Assembly (NCBI GenBank): GCA_031288225.1 | Contig: JAITRU010000010.1 | Span: 1-49,554, forward strand | Origin: Holosporaceae bacterium | Lineage (GTDB): Bacteria > Pseudomonadota > Alphaproteobacteria > UBA3830 | Reading direction: 5' to 3' | Length of the DNA: 49,554 bases | Shown: one piece after another, positions 37,307-48,427 of the stretch | Numbering within the stretch: the first letter of the stretch is position 1 | Layout: each line of letters starts with the position of its first letter | Program-made: the position numbers and the translations under genes | The notes under the pieces: model-generated | What the model saw: only the letters and a program-made list of their open reading frames with translations | What the model was told of the DNA's origin: nothing | Database searches by the model: none

Positions 37307-39478
37307 TTATCCTAAATTTTTAAGACTTACGACAAGTTTTATGGATGCCTCCGGCTCTAAATCACCGCGTTGGTAATTTTTCCTTTCCATCACAAGATCA
37401 ATGGATGAACACTCGTTGTTATACTCCACACCGGCACTATATCTGATTAACTTACGTTGTTCGTCCCCAAGCACTATCTTTGCCTTTAGAGCGATATTCG
37501 GAGTAATTTTCCAACTCGTATCTAACATGATTCCCTTATATTTTTCGTCCATCCTTGCCATTGCCGCTGATTGGGCATCTTCACTGACCAATCTGTTGAA
37601 GGGATCATAAAAACTATGTTGACCATTGAATACAAATAAGTCGATCCCTACTTTGTTTGCGACATACTTTAGGCCAGATTCAAATCTGAGAAAATTCCGA
37701 CTCTGAGTTGCGTAGCTACAGTTGGCCACGAATGCCAAGGTATCTGATAACTGCACATTGAGAGCAGCAACGATATTGGAGTGCTTATGCTTCATGCCCG
37801 TTGTTTCATTTTTCTCGGCAACGGCGGAAAGTTCCACCGATCGTCCCAGCACAAAATCGCAGATACCATCGCCATCTTTCGTGTAGAAGGATGCTTTGAG
37901 GCCATAGCAAATTCTACTGCCGGGATCGATGCCATATTGGGAGATGGATCTGCTGCCATCGGCGAAATTAATGCTATTTATGTCGCAGAATTGATCTTCA
38001 AAAATGTCAAAATATTTTTTGTTGGCGGATATTATGAGGCCAATTATGGGGGTAAATATTGTATTGAACCGACTGCCGTTCAGCATCAATGGCCATTTCC
38101 ATATGCAGCTTAACTGAGGTGTAAGGCTGAATTTTGAATCATAGTCCGAATGTTCTTTTTCTGAAACTCGCAATATGCGCAGAGATAGTAAACCCTTCAG
38201 GTCTATGATATGCCCTTTGGGCAGTAGTAAACATTTACTAATGGAAACATTGGATATGAGCTTTTGGGATGATCTATGATCATTAAAATCGAAGTTTACA
38301 AAAATTGTGTCCACATCCAATGTACCAAAAGCAAATGGTATGGAAAAATTTTTCTCCATCACTGGAAGAATGCGCGGCACAACACCGCCGTGCAAATCCT
38401 GAAAAAACATAAATCCTAGCAAGCTATAATTTCTGCCTTCCAATTTTTCGAGCTTTATGTTTGTTTCCAAAAGATTTTCGGGTTCTTGAAAAAATGGAAA
38501 CCTTCTAAGATAAAAATGATCAGATACGAGGTTTATGTCAGCTCCACATTTCCACATTTCATCTATTTCATAGCGAAATTTTGCAAAAATATGGCCCCGA
38601 TATCCGGATTTGATGATCTTTTCCACTTCATTTGGAGTGGCTACGTAACGATCCTGAACATTGGCACTTTCATGACTATGTTTTTTTACGGAATTGGTGT
38701 TGGTGATACTGGCATCAATGCACAACTCTCCGTGTTTTAGCCTATAGCCGTAATACGCCCACAGTACTACACCAATTTCGGATGTAATAATTGGCTTGAA
38801 TAACAATTCCTGTGAATCTGAAATAGAGAATAGATAAATTGGCATCAAAGCTATTCCAACGTGGTTCGATGTAGAATATTGCGGCGCCAAAAATCCACTT
38901 TTACGCTTTATTTTAGGGTTTGGATGAGACAAAAACGGTAGAGTGAAAATTGGTTGTCCAAATACTTCAAAGCTGGCATTTTCATACTCCATATCCCGTT
39001 CTTCTTGAATCTTTACGTGGGTAGATTTAATCTGCCAAGTAATCTCCCCCGCTTCATTGCATTCGTAGCAAGGACTATAAACGACGTCATAGACCTCGAA
39101 TATACCGTTCCTTATGGATGCCCAATTGGCTGCGAGCCGCGATTTATCGTTGCTAATAATTTTGACATTTTTGGCATAGCCATCACTGAAATCTCTACGC
39201 ACCATCAGCCTATCAAGGAAATATGTATTCTGTTTCTCATCTTTGATGATAATATTACCGTCGGCTTCTATGGTTTCGGTTTTTTTGTCATAGGAAATAT
39301 TATCAGCGGCAATAATTCTACCATAGTACACAATCACCACATTGCCGGAACATAATATGCGATTTTTTGTGTATTTCGTTGTATCAGAATTGATAAATGA
39401 CACTTCACCAGCAAATACCTGAAAAGTGATACAACCCAGTACTAGGGCCAATTGTTGTGCCCTATGGCATCTAAACAT
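37307..39478 (-). CDS. lptD: LPS-assembly outer-membrane protein LptD
   Basis: Inserts lipopolysaccharide into the outer leaflet of the outer membrane. Signal peptide to about residue 23; an N-terminal OstA beta-jellyroll (about 30-140: CSGNVVIVYYGRIIAADNISYDK is typical); then the beta-barrel domain. The YSPCYEC pair followed by EITWQIKSTHVKI and PIFTLPFLSHPNPKIKRKSGFL matches alphaproteobacterial LptD. Length is 723 aa. It begins 1 bp after the lptG stop, last in the infA-lptF-lptG-lptD run. It lacks the adjacent C-terminal Cys pair known from E. coli. Confidence 0.93.
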   Translation of the reverse strand: MFRCHRAQQLALVLGCITFQVFAGEVSFINSDTTKYTKNRILCSGNVVIVYYGRIIAADNISYDKKTETIEADGNIIIKDEKQNTYFLDRLMVRRDFSDGYAKNVKIISNDKSRLAANWASIRNGIFEVYDVVYSPCYECNEAGEITWQIKSTHVKIQEERDMEYENASFEVFGQPIFTLPFLSHPNPKIKRKSGFLAPQYSTSNHVGIALMPIYLFSISDSQELLFKPIITSEIGVVLWAYYGYRLKHGELCIDASITNTNSVKKHSHESANVQDRYVATPNEVEKIIKSGYRGHIFAKFRYEIDEMWKCGADINLVSDHFYLRRFPFFQEPENLLETNIKLEKLEGRNYSLLGFMFFQDLHGGVVPRILPVMEKNFSIPFAFGTLDVDTIFVNFDFNDHRSSQKLISNVSISKCLLLPKGHIIDLKGLLSLRILRVSEKEHSDYDSKFSLTPQLSCIWKWPLMLNGSRFNTIFTPIIGLIISANKKYFDIFEDQFCDINSINFADGSRSISQYGIDPGSRICYGLKASFYTKDGDGICDFVLGRSVELSAVAEKNETTGMKHKHSNIVAALNVQLSDTLAFVANCSYATQSRNFLRFESGLKYVANKVGIDLFVFNGQHSFYDPFNRLVSEDAQSAAMARMDEKYKGIMLDTSWKITPNIALKAKIVLGDEQRKLIRYSAGVEYNNECSSIDLVMERKNYQRGDLEPEASIKLVVSLKNLG

Positions 39479-39479
39479 G

Positions 39480-40592
39480 CTAGGCCTCTCTCCAGACTAG
39501 CATAGCAATAGCTATGCACAAAGCTATCAGAACCACTGCCCAGCTGGCCAAATGAATGGGTACGACTCCACTATAAGCCAAAGATTCTAAAATATTATCC
39601 ACAAAACGCATTGTGATGGAAATTATGATAATTTTTATGGATACACTGGTTTTTGTTTTATAGCGATTAATGGGAAAACAAATAATTGCGGCTATCAGTG
39701 CGAATAGAATGAACTGCATACAGTTTGCAAGCAATCGCTGCAGTTCCATTTCGTATAGTTTAAGCTCTATTCGGCAATATTTTTGTATTTCATATAATTT
39801 ATATAGCTGATATATGCTGTGTTTTTTTGGCGGCTTTGATAGCATCCGGATCAAATCATCAGAAACATTGTGGTGCAGAAGGCTAGCGCAGCGATCAATG
39901 CATCGGTAGTGCACAGATGATTGCCCATCAACTAATTTTTCATCGAAATTTATTAATAACCTTGGTATGTTTTCTATCTTTCCTTCACTAATAACATTAA
40001 CATCCTGCAGATCCCAGGCAGATTCTTTGATATGGATTTCCTGGGCAAAAAGACGGTCATTGTTCTGCATATCAAAGGCATACAATCCTTGCAAATGAGA
40101 GTTGGCAAAATTTTTCACAAAAACCAACATTGCGTCCGCTGGAAAATTCATCCAGATATTTTTGCTGGTCTCATCATAGCTGCGCCGAACGCTGGAGCTG
40201 TAATTTTTGGCTGAAATTTGCCCCAGAGGATGTAATCCCAATAGCCAAACCGATGCCGTACAAACTGCAAACCACACAAATGGATATAAAATCTGCAGTG
40301 GAGATCTTCCGCTGGCTTTCAGTATGGTTATTTGGTTGGATCTGGTAAGGTTCAGCAAACTAAATGTAATTGCTACAAAATACACATAGTGCAGAATTTC
40401 ACAAAATGTATGAGGACTTCTCAGAAGCGCCAATTTTGTGCAGTTCAATGCAGTGTCCAATGAATCTGGGGGAAACATTCTAATTACTTCCGCAAAATCG
40501 AATAGTGCAATTAGGGAAAATATTATGCAAGACAGGAATATTGTGGCCTTGAATTGCATAACAAACATATAGTTGAATAGCATAGTATTCAT
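39480..40592 (-). CDS. lptG: LPS export ABC transporter permease LptG
   Basis: YjgP/YjgQ-family permease of the LptB2FG transporter, which pulls LPS from the inner membrane. Three N-terminal and three C-terminal membrane segments surround a periplasmic beta-jellyroll (about 140-265). The conserved coupling-helix segment ILKASGRSPLQIL is present. I start it at ATG 40592, 10 bp after the lptF stop (370 aa); an upstream TTG would overlap lptF. It is called LptG rather than LptF from its second position in the run. Confidence 0.87.
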   Translation of the reverse strand: MNTMLFNYMFVMQFKATIFLSCIIFSLIALFDFAEVIRMFPPDSLDTALNCTKLALLRSPHTFCEILHYVYFVAITFSLLNLTRSNQITILKASGRSPLQILYPFVWFAVCTASVWLLGLHPLGQISAKNYSSSVRRSYDETSKNIWMNFPADAMLVFVKNFANSHLQGLYAFDMQNNDRLFAQEIHIKESAWDLQDVNVISEGKIENIPRLLINFDEKLVDGQSSVHYRCIDRCASLLHHNVSDDLIRMLSKPPKKHSIYQLYKLYEIQKYCRIELKLYEMELQRLLANCMQFILFALIAAIICFPINRYKTKTSVSIKIIIISITMRFVDNILESLAYSGVVPIHLASWAVVLIALCIAIAMLVWREA

Positions 40593-40602
40593 GGAATTTT
40601 GC

Positions 40603-41664
40603 TCACAATCTGTGCTGTTTGACAAAAATTAACAGCGAAAGTACTCCAATGGCTGCAGCAATCATGACATAATTTATACTGGCGAATACCATGTTGTTGT
40701 ATGATGCATTGGCGAACCAAAAAAACAATCCCTGCAATATAATTATGCCAGCCAGTAATGCCAGCATTAGCATGGACGAAAACTTTCTCCTATGGGGAGC
40801 AAAGATGATCATAAGGAAGGCTAGCAGTGCAAAAACAATAGTCAGCAGTGGCGATGCAATTTTTTGATGGAGGAGAGATTTTAATTCTCTGTCGTTCTGT
40901 ATAGAATCCGGATTCCCTTGCCACAGTTCATGCATAAATTTTTCGTTTGGCTGGGTTTTTTTCCGGGAAGCATTGATAATTTCAGCAAGGTTGTATCTAT
41001 AGGATTTGAATTTCGTCAAGGAATTTCTGGCAAGATTATTATCAATTTCAATGCGTTCTCCGTCTTCCAATATGAGGATATTATTTCTGATGGTGCCAAT
41101 ACTTGCGAAATAACTGTACGTTTTTCCTGGATTTCTACCATCGATGATGAATATATTTCCGAAGAAAAGACTACCCAGGTAAGACTGGGCGTAGACGGAA
41201 AATCCGTCGCTGGAAAACAGCGTTCCGGCGCTTTCCGGAGGATTTATGTTGTTTTTTATTTTGAATTCCGCATCGCGAAAATTTTTCCATGCATTTGGGG
41301 AAATATAGGCATTGCTGATATATAGGTATCCAACTACCACAGACACGATCAAAAACAATGGCTTTAATAAAACTGCCGGAGATTCGCCGGCCGCCTTCAG
41401 CGCCGTCAGTTGATTCGACTCAACGAATCGCTGGAGAACGAACGCAACACCTATAGCAACGGCTATTGGCAACACCATCGCGATTATATCTATGCTGAGA
41501 TACGACGTGAATCGTATAAATTGTAGCAGGCTAACATTGTTGACACTAAGTATCCCGATGAACCTAGAGGACTGCACTACCCAAGCACAAAAAGTGATGG
41601 AAACGCTAACGCTAAGAGTTGCCCTAAAAATTTTCGAAAATATCACATTGGCTAAACTATGCAC
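40603..41664 (-). CDS. lptF: LPS export ABC transporter permease LptF
   Basis: Partner permease of LptG, 353 aa, same fold: membrane segments at about 12-30, 50-78 and 100-115, periplasmic jellyroll (about 120-250), and three C-terminal segments. The coupling motif is LTALKAAGESPAVLLKP. The start is GTG 41664. It lies 22 bp after infA and before lptG. The cytoplasmic ATPase lptB and the bridge genes lptA and lptC are not in the window. Confidence 0.87.
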   Translation of the reverse strand: MHSLANVIFSKIFRATLSVSVSITFCAWVVQSSRFIGILSVNNVSLLQFIRFTSYLSIDIIAMVLPIAVAIGVAFVLQRFVESNQLTALKAAGESPAVLLKPLFLIVSVVVGYLYISNAYISPNAWKNFRDAEFKIKNNINPPESAGTLFSSDGFSVYAQSYLGSLFFGNIFIIDGRNPGKTYSYFASIGTIRNNILILEDGERIEIDNNLARNSLTKFKSYRYNLAEIINASRKKTQPNEKFMHELWQGNPDSIQNDRELKSLLHQKIASPLLTIVFALLAFLMIIFAPHRRKFSSMLMLALLAGIIILQGLFFWFANASYNNMVFASINYVMIAAAIGVLSLLIFVKQHRL

Positions 41665-41686
41665 GTAACACTATCTTCTGCAACAA

Positions 41687-41905
41687 CTACTTTGATCTGA
41701 AAGTGATGCGTCCCTTGGTGAAATCATACGTCGTCATTTCAACATTTACCTTATCTCCCACCAAGACCTTGATACGATTCTTTTTCATGCGCCCGGACGT
41801 ATGAGCCAAAATAACATGATCATTCTCTAGCTTTACCCGAAACATAGCGTTTGGCAACACTTCTAAAACCTCACCGGAAAACTCAACTAGATCTTCTTTC
41901 GGCAT
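41687..41905 (-). CDS. infA: Translation initiation factor IF-1
   Basis: Binds the ribosomal A site during initiation. 72 aa, one S1-type OB fold: [19 protein letters not shown] start, [19 protein letters not shown] core, and a GRITFR end. ATG 41905 is the family start; a longer in-frame extension upstream is not part of IF-1. It is the first gene of a co-directional run with the lptF-lptG-lptD genes, an unusual pairing. Confidence 0.96.
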   Translation of the reverse strand: MPKEDLVEFSGEVLEVLPNAMFRVKLENDHVILAHTSGRMKKNRIKVLVGDKVNVEMTTYDFTKGRITFRSK

Positions 41906-42223
41906 ACGAAAAACCCCACACAACGCGGTTCCCATTCTAGACGTAGCATAAGCATTTTTCAATAGCATTCTTTAGGGCCTAGCTCATTTCAGAATCTTCT
42001 TGCTACGTTTGTTTTTCAATAGTTATCTTCATGCGTAGGATGCCTTCCGGATATTTTTTCGGCGAATTTAAGCGTAAACAATGTTGCAATTAAAGTTGCT
42101 AACACAAAAGTACCGACGGCAAATTCCCGTCAATCATATTTGCGTACGTACCGGTAAAACTGTTTCTTTTTTGCAACACCTGGCACACTAATTAATTACT
42201 AATATTGCGTGGTTGTAGAATGG

Positions 42224-42252
42224 TTGTTATCATGCATTTGTAATTTTATTAC
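42224..42252 (+). promoter_or_regulatory. Candidate promoter of the outer-membrane protein gene
   Basis: TTGTTA (42224-42229), 17-bp spacer, TATTAC (42247-42252), giving a leader of roughly 40 nt. An alternative -10 (TATAAA, 42279-42284) lies too close to the start codon and has no -35. Confidence 0.35.
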
Positions 42253-42263
42253 GATATTATCGT
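42251..42263. promoter_or_regulatory. 13-bp dyad at the OMP promoter
   Basis: ACGATA and TATCGT around one T, overlapping the predicted -10 and start of transcription. A repressor operator is plausible; chance cannot be excluded. Confidence 0.35.
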
Positions 42264-42297
42264 GTTGGTAATTTTAGCTATAAAGGGGTACTGTAAA

Positions 42298-43176
42298 ATG
42301 AAGAAAGTGATTTTGTCTAGCTTCGCTGCGTTGGTTGGGTTTTCTGCTGTCGTAGCCGATAATGTATCTTCCACTTCGTCTGCGGATTATACACCAGCGG
42401 TGGAGGCGCCGCAGGCATCGGATGAAGCTCCAGCAGAGGCAGGCACCGAGGCCGGCCCGAAGAGTGGGGTTGTGTTAAGCTTCGGTGTAGGAGGTGATAT
42501 ATCTTCCAAATTTGATACAGATGCGAGGAATGAGAATCTTGCTGCTTTTGTGGTGGGTGGTGGAAATGCTATTCTAGTGCGTGCTGATGGAAAATTGAGA
42601 CGGTTCTATGCATCCGTTGGGCTGGGCTACCGGAAATATTTTGCTAATTCCTATTTTCTTGAGGGCGCGCTTGAGCTAGAGGTCACAAAAAACAAGAGTT
42701 CGCAGGTCCAGTGGTATGATGCTAATGGTACTCGAGCTACTCCAGTGTCAACACAAGAGCTAATGGCTAGTATTGAGCCAGCTGTTCTTCTTGGCGCCAT
42801 GGTGTTGACTACTGATGAGCGCTCAAAAGTAGTAAGAAATGGCCTGACCCCGTCTGTGGTGGTCCGTTTTGGTCTCCAGCGTGGGCGTTTCATGCCTTAT
42901 GTGCTAGCTGGCTTGTCTCGCGTAAGTGGAAGCATTGCCTCTAGTGCCGTTACCACGGAGGATGGATTGCAGTTTTTAACACAGTTTGTGGCTAACAAGT
43001 ATGCCAAGATTGTCCCAATGGTTGGTGGAGGAGTTGGTGTGGCACTGACTCCTTCCGGCACAAGCCTTGGTGCTGAATTGTTCTACAGGTTCTCGGTGAA
43101 GGACGGTGTAAATACTGTTAACAAGAGTGATTTAAATGCACGCCTTCGTGTTGAGGTCCCTGTGTTTAACCACTGA
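42298..43176 (+). CDS. Outer-membrane beta-barrel protein (surface antigen type)
   Basis: 292 aa. A signal peptide (MKKVILSS to Ala-Val-Val-Ala, about residue 20) is followed by a Ser/Ala/Glu/Pro-rich linker (about 21-58) and alternating amphipathic beta strands with aromatic ends (LSFGVGGDIS, RRFYASVGLGYRKYF, MPYVLAGLSRVSG, GAELFYRFSV) to a C-terminal strand. This pattern fits opacity-like porins and the surface antigens of intracellular alphaproteobacteria. AAGGGG precedes the ATG by about 10 bp. G-rich codons (GGT, GTG) are more frequent than in its neighbours, which suggests high expression. Its own terminator follows, so it is monocistronic. Confidence 0.78.
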   Translation: MKKVILSSFAALVGFSAVVADNVSSTSSADYTPAVEAPQASDEAPAEAGTEAGPKSGVVLSFGVGGDISSKFDTDARNENLAAFVVGGGNAILVRADGKLRRFYASVGLGYRKYFANSYFLEGALELEVTKNKSSQVQWYDANGTRATPVSTQELMASIEPAVLLGAMVLTTDERSKVVRNGLTPSVVVRFGLQRGRFMPYVLAGLSRVSGSIASSAVTTEDGLQFLTQFVANKYAKIVPMVGGGVGVALTPSGTSLGAELFYRFSVKDGVNTVNKSDLNARLRVEVPVFNH

Positions 43177-43203
43177 CCGTAGTTTTTTGGGAGAAATTCC
43201 TAT

Positions 43204-43234
43204 CTCCGCTGTCTTTCTCGGCAGCGGAGTTTTT
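43204..43234 (+). terminator. Rho-independent terminator after the OMP gene
   Basis: CTCCGCTG (43204-43211) pairs with CAGCGGAG (43222-43229) around a 10-nt loop, followed by TTTTT. It lies 27 bp after the OMP stop, and is the clearest intrinsic terminator in the window. Confidence 0.9.
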
Positions 43235-43274
43235 GTGGTAGTGGTGGCTAACTTTGTTTTTTAGATGAGGCTCG

Positions 43275-44192
43275 GTGACGCAATTCGAAGGCAATGCATG
43301 CTCCGTTGTCGATGGGAGAGTTTGTTTGTCCGTAGAGAGAAAATGTGGCGTTGTTGCACTTATGGGAGAAACCAATGCCGGCAAGTCTACTTTGATCAAT
43401 GCCTTGGTTGGGCAGAAGGTGTCAATCGTTTCCCGCAAGATCCAGACGACCCTAGGAAAAACGGTGGGGATCGTCGTCCGTGGTGGCAGTCAGGTTGTAC
43501 TTCTAGATACGCCGGGTTTCATTGTCAGCGGGAACCGCAACTTAGAGTTATCAGAAAAAATCATCTGGAGTGCCTGCAGGGAATCGGATGAGGTATTGCT
43601 TTTGGTTGATGTATCAAGGGTGGATTTTGCGACAAGTATTACCTTACTCAGAAAAATTGATGCTGCCAAGAAAATATCTCTGGTATTGAATAAAATAGAT
43701 CTTATCCCAAAACCAAAATTGCTGGAAATAGCGTCTATGTTTGGTGCCGTAAGAGATCTTGAGAATGTGTTTATGACCTCAAGTCTTTACAACAGTGGTG
43801 TAAGCGACATAGTGGAGTATCTGGCAGTTGCTCTGCCTTCCCGCAACTGGATGTATGAAGAAGATCAAGTTACAGATGCGACCTTCGAGCAGTATGTATC
43901 TGAAATAACGAGAGAACATATATATAATTATCTGCATCAGGAAATACCATATAACTGCAAGGTTGAGGTGGAAAGCTGCAAGAATCAAGCGGACGGGAGC
44001 CTAAGGCTTGTGCAGAATATCTATGTGAATACTCAGGCGCACAGAAAAATTTTTTTGGGACGCGGTGGCCGGAAGATAAGAACCATAGGCACCGCCGCCA
44101 GAAAAGAACTAAGCCAACTACTGAATAAACCTGTACATCTCTTTTTACACGTCTACGAAAAACGTCCGGACAGCGCAGAAAAGCCACAATAG
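43275..44192 (+). CDS. era: GTPase Era
   Basis: Essential GTPase that binds the 3' end of 16S rRNA in 30S assembly. G1 GETNAGKS is at 31-38, G3 DTPG at 78-81, G4 NKID, and a C-terminal KH domain carries the IGRGG-like [13 protein letters not shown] loop. 305 aa with GTG 43275 (TGAGG upstream); a TTG at 43326 with GGGAG upstream would give the shorter N-terminus more usual in the family. It comes after the OMP terminator and is not next to rnc. Confidence 0.95.
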   Translation: MTQFEGNACSVVDGRVCLSVERKCGVVALMGETNAGKSTLINALVGQKVSIVSRKIQTTLGKTVGIVVRGGSQVVLLDTPGFIVSGNRNLELSEKIIWSACRESDEVLLLVDVSRVDFATSITLLRKIDAAKKISLVLNKIDLIPKPKLLEIASMFGAVRDLENVFMTSSLYNSGVSDIVEYLAVALPSRNWMYEEDQVTDATFEQYVSEITREHIYNYLHQEIPYNCKVEVESCKNQADGSLRLVQNIYVNTQAHRKIFLGRGGRKIRTIGTAARKELSQLLNKPVHLFLHVYEKRPDSAEKPQ

Positions 44193-44301
44193 TCTGGTAT
44201 TTCAGAAAAATATGACGCCATCGAAAAGCAATTCAAGCTCTTTCAATTTTATTTGTTTTGTGCTAGTTTTCACCTTGTGTTTGATAATAAAGGGAAACAA
44301 A

Positions 44302-44544
44302 ATGAGTGATAATCTTTCTGATAAAGTAAAAGCTATTATCGCAAACAAGTTATCCGTTGATGTCGCGAAAGTAACTGACAATGCGCGTTTCATCGACGAT
44401 TTTGGTGCAGACAGTTTGGATACGGTCGATCTCATTATGGCCCTGGAAGAGGATTTCGACATTGAAATTCCCAACAAAGAAGGGCAAGATATTCAATCAG
44501 TAAAAGACGCAATTGACTTTATTCGAGCGAAAGTTGATAAATAA
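44302..44544 (+). CDS. acpP: Acyl carrier protein
   Basis: Carries growing acyl chains in fatty acid and lipid A synthesis. 80 aa, acidic, with the phosphopantetheine attachment motif GADSLD (Ser38). An AAGGGA ribosome site lies 8 bp before ATG 44302; an upstream extension in frame is not conserved. fabF starts one base after its stop, the classic acpP-fabF pair. Confidence 0.97.
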   Translation: MSDNLSDKVKAIIANKLSVDVAKVTDNARFIDDFGADSLDTVDLIMALEEDFDIEIPNKEGQDIQSVKDAIDFIRAKVDK

Positions 44545-44545
44545 A

Positions 44546-45823
44546 GTGAGCAATGTTCAGACGAACAGAGTCGTTGTGACGGGATGTGGCATGGTCTCGC
44601 CGTTGGGGGTTGGTGTACAGGAATCATGGCGACGCTTGGTCAGTGGAAAATCTGGCATAGAGAGGATCCGCTCCTTCGATGTAGAAGGCCTAGCGTGCAA
44701 AATAGCTGGCCAAGTACCAGCTAGAGGTAGAGATCAGCAGGGAGCGCCATTTGATGCGATGAAGTATGTCTCTGCGAGAGACGCAAATAAGATGGACACC
44801 TTCATAGTCTATGCCATTGCTGCAGCTACCGAGGCCATCTCCGATGCCGGCGTCGATCAATTGGGCGATGAAACTAAGGAGAGAATTGGCGTAATCATAG
44901 GGTCCGGCATTGGTGGATTGCCGGCCATATACGATACCTCGGTTACCATGTATAAAAATGGTGCCCATAGGGTGTCACCTTTTTTTATTCCTTCGGCCTT
45001 AATTAACCTTGCCGCCGGCCATGTTTCAATCAAGTTCGGCCTAAAGGGACCCAATCATTCGGTGGTAACAGCTTGTGCCAGCGGCACTCATGCTATAGGA
45101 GATGCATATCGCATTATTCAGCTTGGAGCTGCCGATATCATGGTTGCCGGAGGAACTGAAGCCGCAGTGTGTCCGTTGGGAATAGCAGGATTTTCAGCCG
45201 CTCGCGCACTTTCTACATCCAGAAATGACACTCCGCAGGAAGCATCCAGGCCCTGGGATAAATCCAGGGATGGATTTGTGATGGGGGAAGGTGCCGGCGT
45301 AATAGTGCTAGAAAATCTCGACCACGCCAAAGTTCGCAACGCAAAAATTTATGCCGAGATTATAGGTTACGGAATGTCCGGTGATGCTTACCACATGACA
45401 TCTCCATCACCGAACGGAGACGGGGCGTTTCGGTCCATGCGAGAAGCCCTAAGATCGGCAAAAATTGCTCCGGATCAGATCGACTACATCAACGCTCACG
45501 GAACTTCCACCAACGCTGGAGATCTTGCAGAATTGCGTGCGGTTGAGCAGTTATTGGGATCGACGTCAAAAGTTTCAATGTCATCCACCAAATCTGCCAT
45601 TGGGCATTTATTGGGAGCAGCAGGAGCAATAGAGGCAATTTTTTCCATACTGGCCATAGTGCACAATGTGGCTCCTCCAACGCTCAATCTTCATGATCCG
45701 GAAGAAACTTTTTTGGATCTAACACCACTGCAATCACGGGAAAGAAAAATAGATGTAGCTCTTTCCAACTCATTTGGATTTGGCGGCACCAATGTCACTC
45801 TGCTGCTACGATCGTTGATCTGA
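44546..45823 (+). CDS. fabF: 3-oxoacyl-ACP synthase II (KAS II)
   Basis: Elongates acyl-ACP by condensation with malonyl-ACP. The Cys-His-His triad is intact: Cys177 (TACASGTHA), His318 (NAHGTST) and His354 (SAIGHLLGAAGA). It has 425 aa from GTG 44546, placed one base after the acpP stop; the ribosome site is weak, so it is probably translated by coupling with acpP. Thiolase-fold signature GFGGTN is near the C-terminus. Confidence 0.96.
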   Translation: MSNVQTNRVVVTGCGMVSPLGVGVQESWRRLVSGKSGIERIRSFDVEGLACKIAGQVPARGRDQQGAPFDAMKYVSARDANKMDTFIVYAIAAATEAISDAGVDQLGDETKERIGVIIGSGIGGLPAIYDTSVTMYKNGAHRVSPFFIPSALINLAAGHVSIKFGLKGPNHSVVTACASGTHAIGDAYRIIQLGAADIMVAGGTEAAVCPLGIAGFSAARALSTSRNDTPQEASRPWDKSRDGFVMGEGAGVIVLENLDHAKVRNAKIYAEIIGYGMSGDAYHMTSPSPNGDGAFRSMREALRSAKIAPDQIDYINAHGTSTNAGDLAELRAVEQLLGSTSKVSMSSTKSAIGHLLGAAGAIEAIFSILAIVHNVAPPTLNLHDPEETFLDLTPLQSRERKIDVALSNSFGFGGTNVTLLLRSLI

Positions 45824-45919
45824 TAGCAATAAGCAAAGTAAAGTTTCTAAGATTTACACCAAGTTACGTTCATGTATAGCAAATAATGAAAACCAATTTT
45901 TTAGAAAACATCGAAACCA

Positions 45920-45973
45920 GACCTAATGAACTGGGTCCAGCGTAAAAAAAAGGACCCAGATGCTGTCTAGGTC
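45920..45973. terminator. Nested hairpin between convergent fabF and groL
   Basis: Inner stem CTGGGTCC (45931-45938) with GGACCCAG (45952-45959), and an outer stem GACCTA (45920-45925) with TAGGTC (45968-45973). The loop holds eight A, hence a T tract in the minus strand. It lies between two converging genes and likely stops or separates both transcripts, though no U tract follows the stem. Confidence 0.55.
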
Positions 45974-46017
45974 CATATTCCATATATTTTTCCACTTTTC
46001 GTTTTAGGGTTTTCTTC

Positions 46018-47667
<1,650 letters not shown>

Positions 47668-47751
47668 TTACTCCTATGCATTTAAACTAGAAATCACACT
47701 AAAACCATTTAGAATCATCAACCCAAAAAATTATCCCGGGGTTTTGAAATA

Positions 47752-48051
47752 TCATTTTAGAATTCCAAGAATGTCAGACTCCTTAAGTATGATGTATTCC
47801 TCACCACCTATTTTGACCTCGTTGCCACCCCATTTGGCAAAGAGCACCCGATCTCCTACTTTTACATCCAGAGCATGGACAGCACCGCTGTCATCACGAG
47901 TGCCTGGCCCAACGGCAAGAACCTCACCTTCAACCGGCTTTTCCTTGGCAGTATCTGGAATGATTATACCACCGGGAGATGTTTCTTCCTGATCCAATCT
48001 TTTGATTAAAACCTTATCCTTTAATGGCGTAAAATTCACTGTTTTACTCAT
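47752..48051 (-). CDS. groS: Co-chaperonin GroES (10-kDa)
   Basis: Lid of the GroEL chamber. 99 aa with the mobile loop [18 protein letters not shown] and the GDRVLFAKW core. A strong GGAGGAG ribosome site precedes the ATG. It heads the groS-groL operon. No CIRCE (TTAGCACTC type) repeat is visible upstream; a heat-shock sigma-32 -35-like CTTGAA lies on the minus strand near 48151 without a clear -10. Confidence 0.97.
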   Translation of the reverse strand: MSKTVNFTPLKDKVLIKRLDQEETSPGGIIIPDTAKEKPVEGEVLAVGPGTRDDSGAVHALDVKVGDRVLFAKWGGNEVKIGGEEYIILKESDILGILK

Positions 48052-48427
48052 TGTTTCTCCTCCAACATTTCTTAACTTTCACTCTAAGTGCAAGACAACG
48101 CGTACAAAGATTCCAAATTTGCCGGCGGGTTGATTTGACCTAAACGTTCCTTCAAGCAGGTTGTGCAAAAGACGCGCACCACGTGCAACAACGCACAAGA
48201 CCGGATAGATCAAAAACAGCTACACCGCATTTTTGAAATACACCGCACGCAAAAGCCATGAACATATTACAAAAACCATCAAAACTGCCTCATAACACAA
48301 AGGCGAGCCACATTCTAGCACCATGTTCGGAATTTTTCAATTCAAAAAAATTGCAATCAGCACAAATTTTAACTTTATGTTAGTATAATTATTGGATACT
48401 ATGACTTGCCGTAATTTGGAGGTAAAA
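48052..48427. other. Divergent intergenic region between groS and the K/E/P-rich gene
   Basis: 376 bp. Contains nested dyads at 48161-48198 (TTGTGC/GCACAA outer, GCAC/GTGC inner) on the groS side, and a TATAAT at 48384-48389 on the plus side without a matching -35. No gene or RNA recognised. Confidence 0.45.

Larger units (their letters stand above)
41906..42297. other. Divergent intergenic region between infA and OMP gene
   Basis: 392 bp. Contains the OMP-side promoter and dyad (listed separately). Other short palindromes (such as TACCGGTA near 42150) were seen. No gene, tRNA or strong RNA structure recognised. Confidence 0.45.

Noticed and set aside
43265-43591. Frame overlapping the beginning of era
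   Set aside because: Different frame of era; the era frame has all G motifs.
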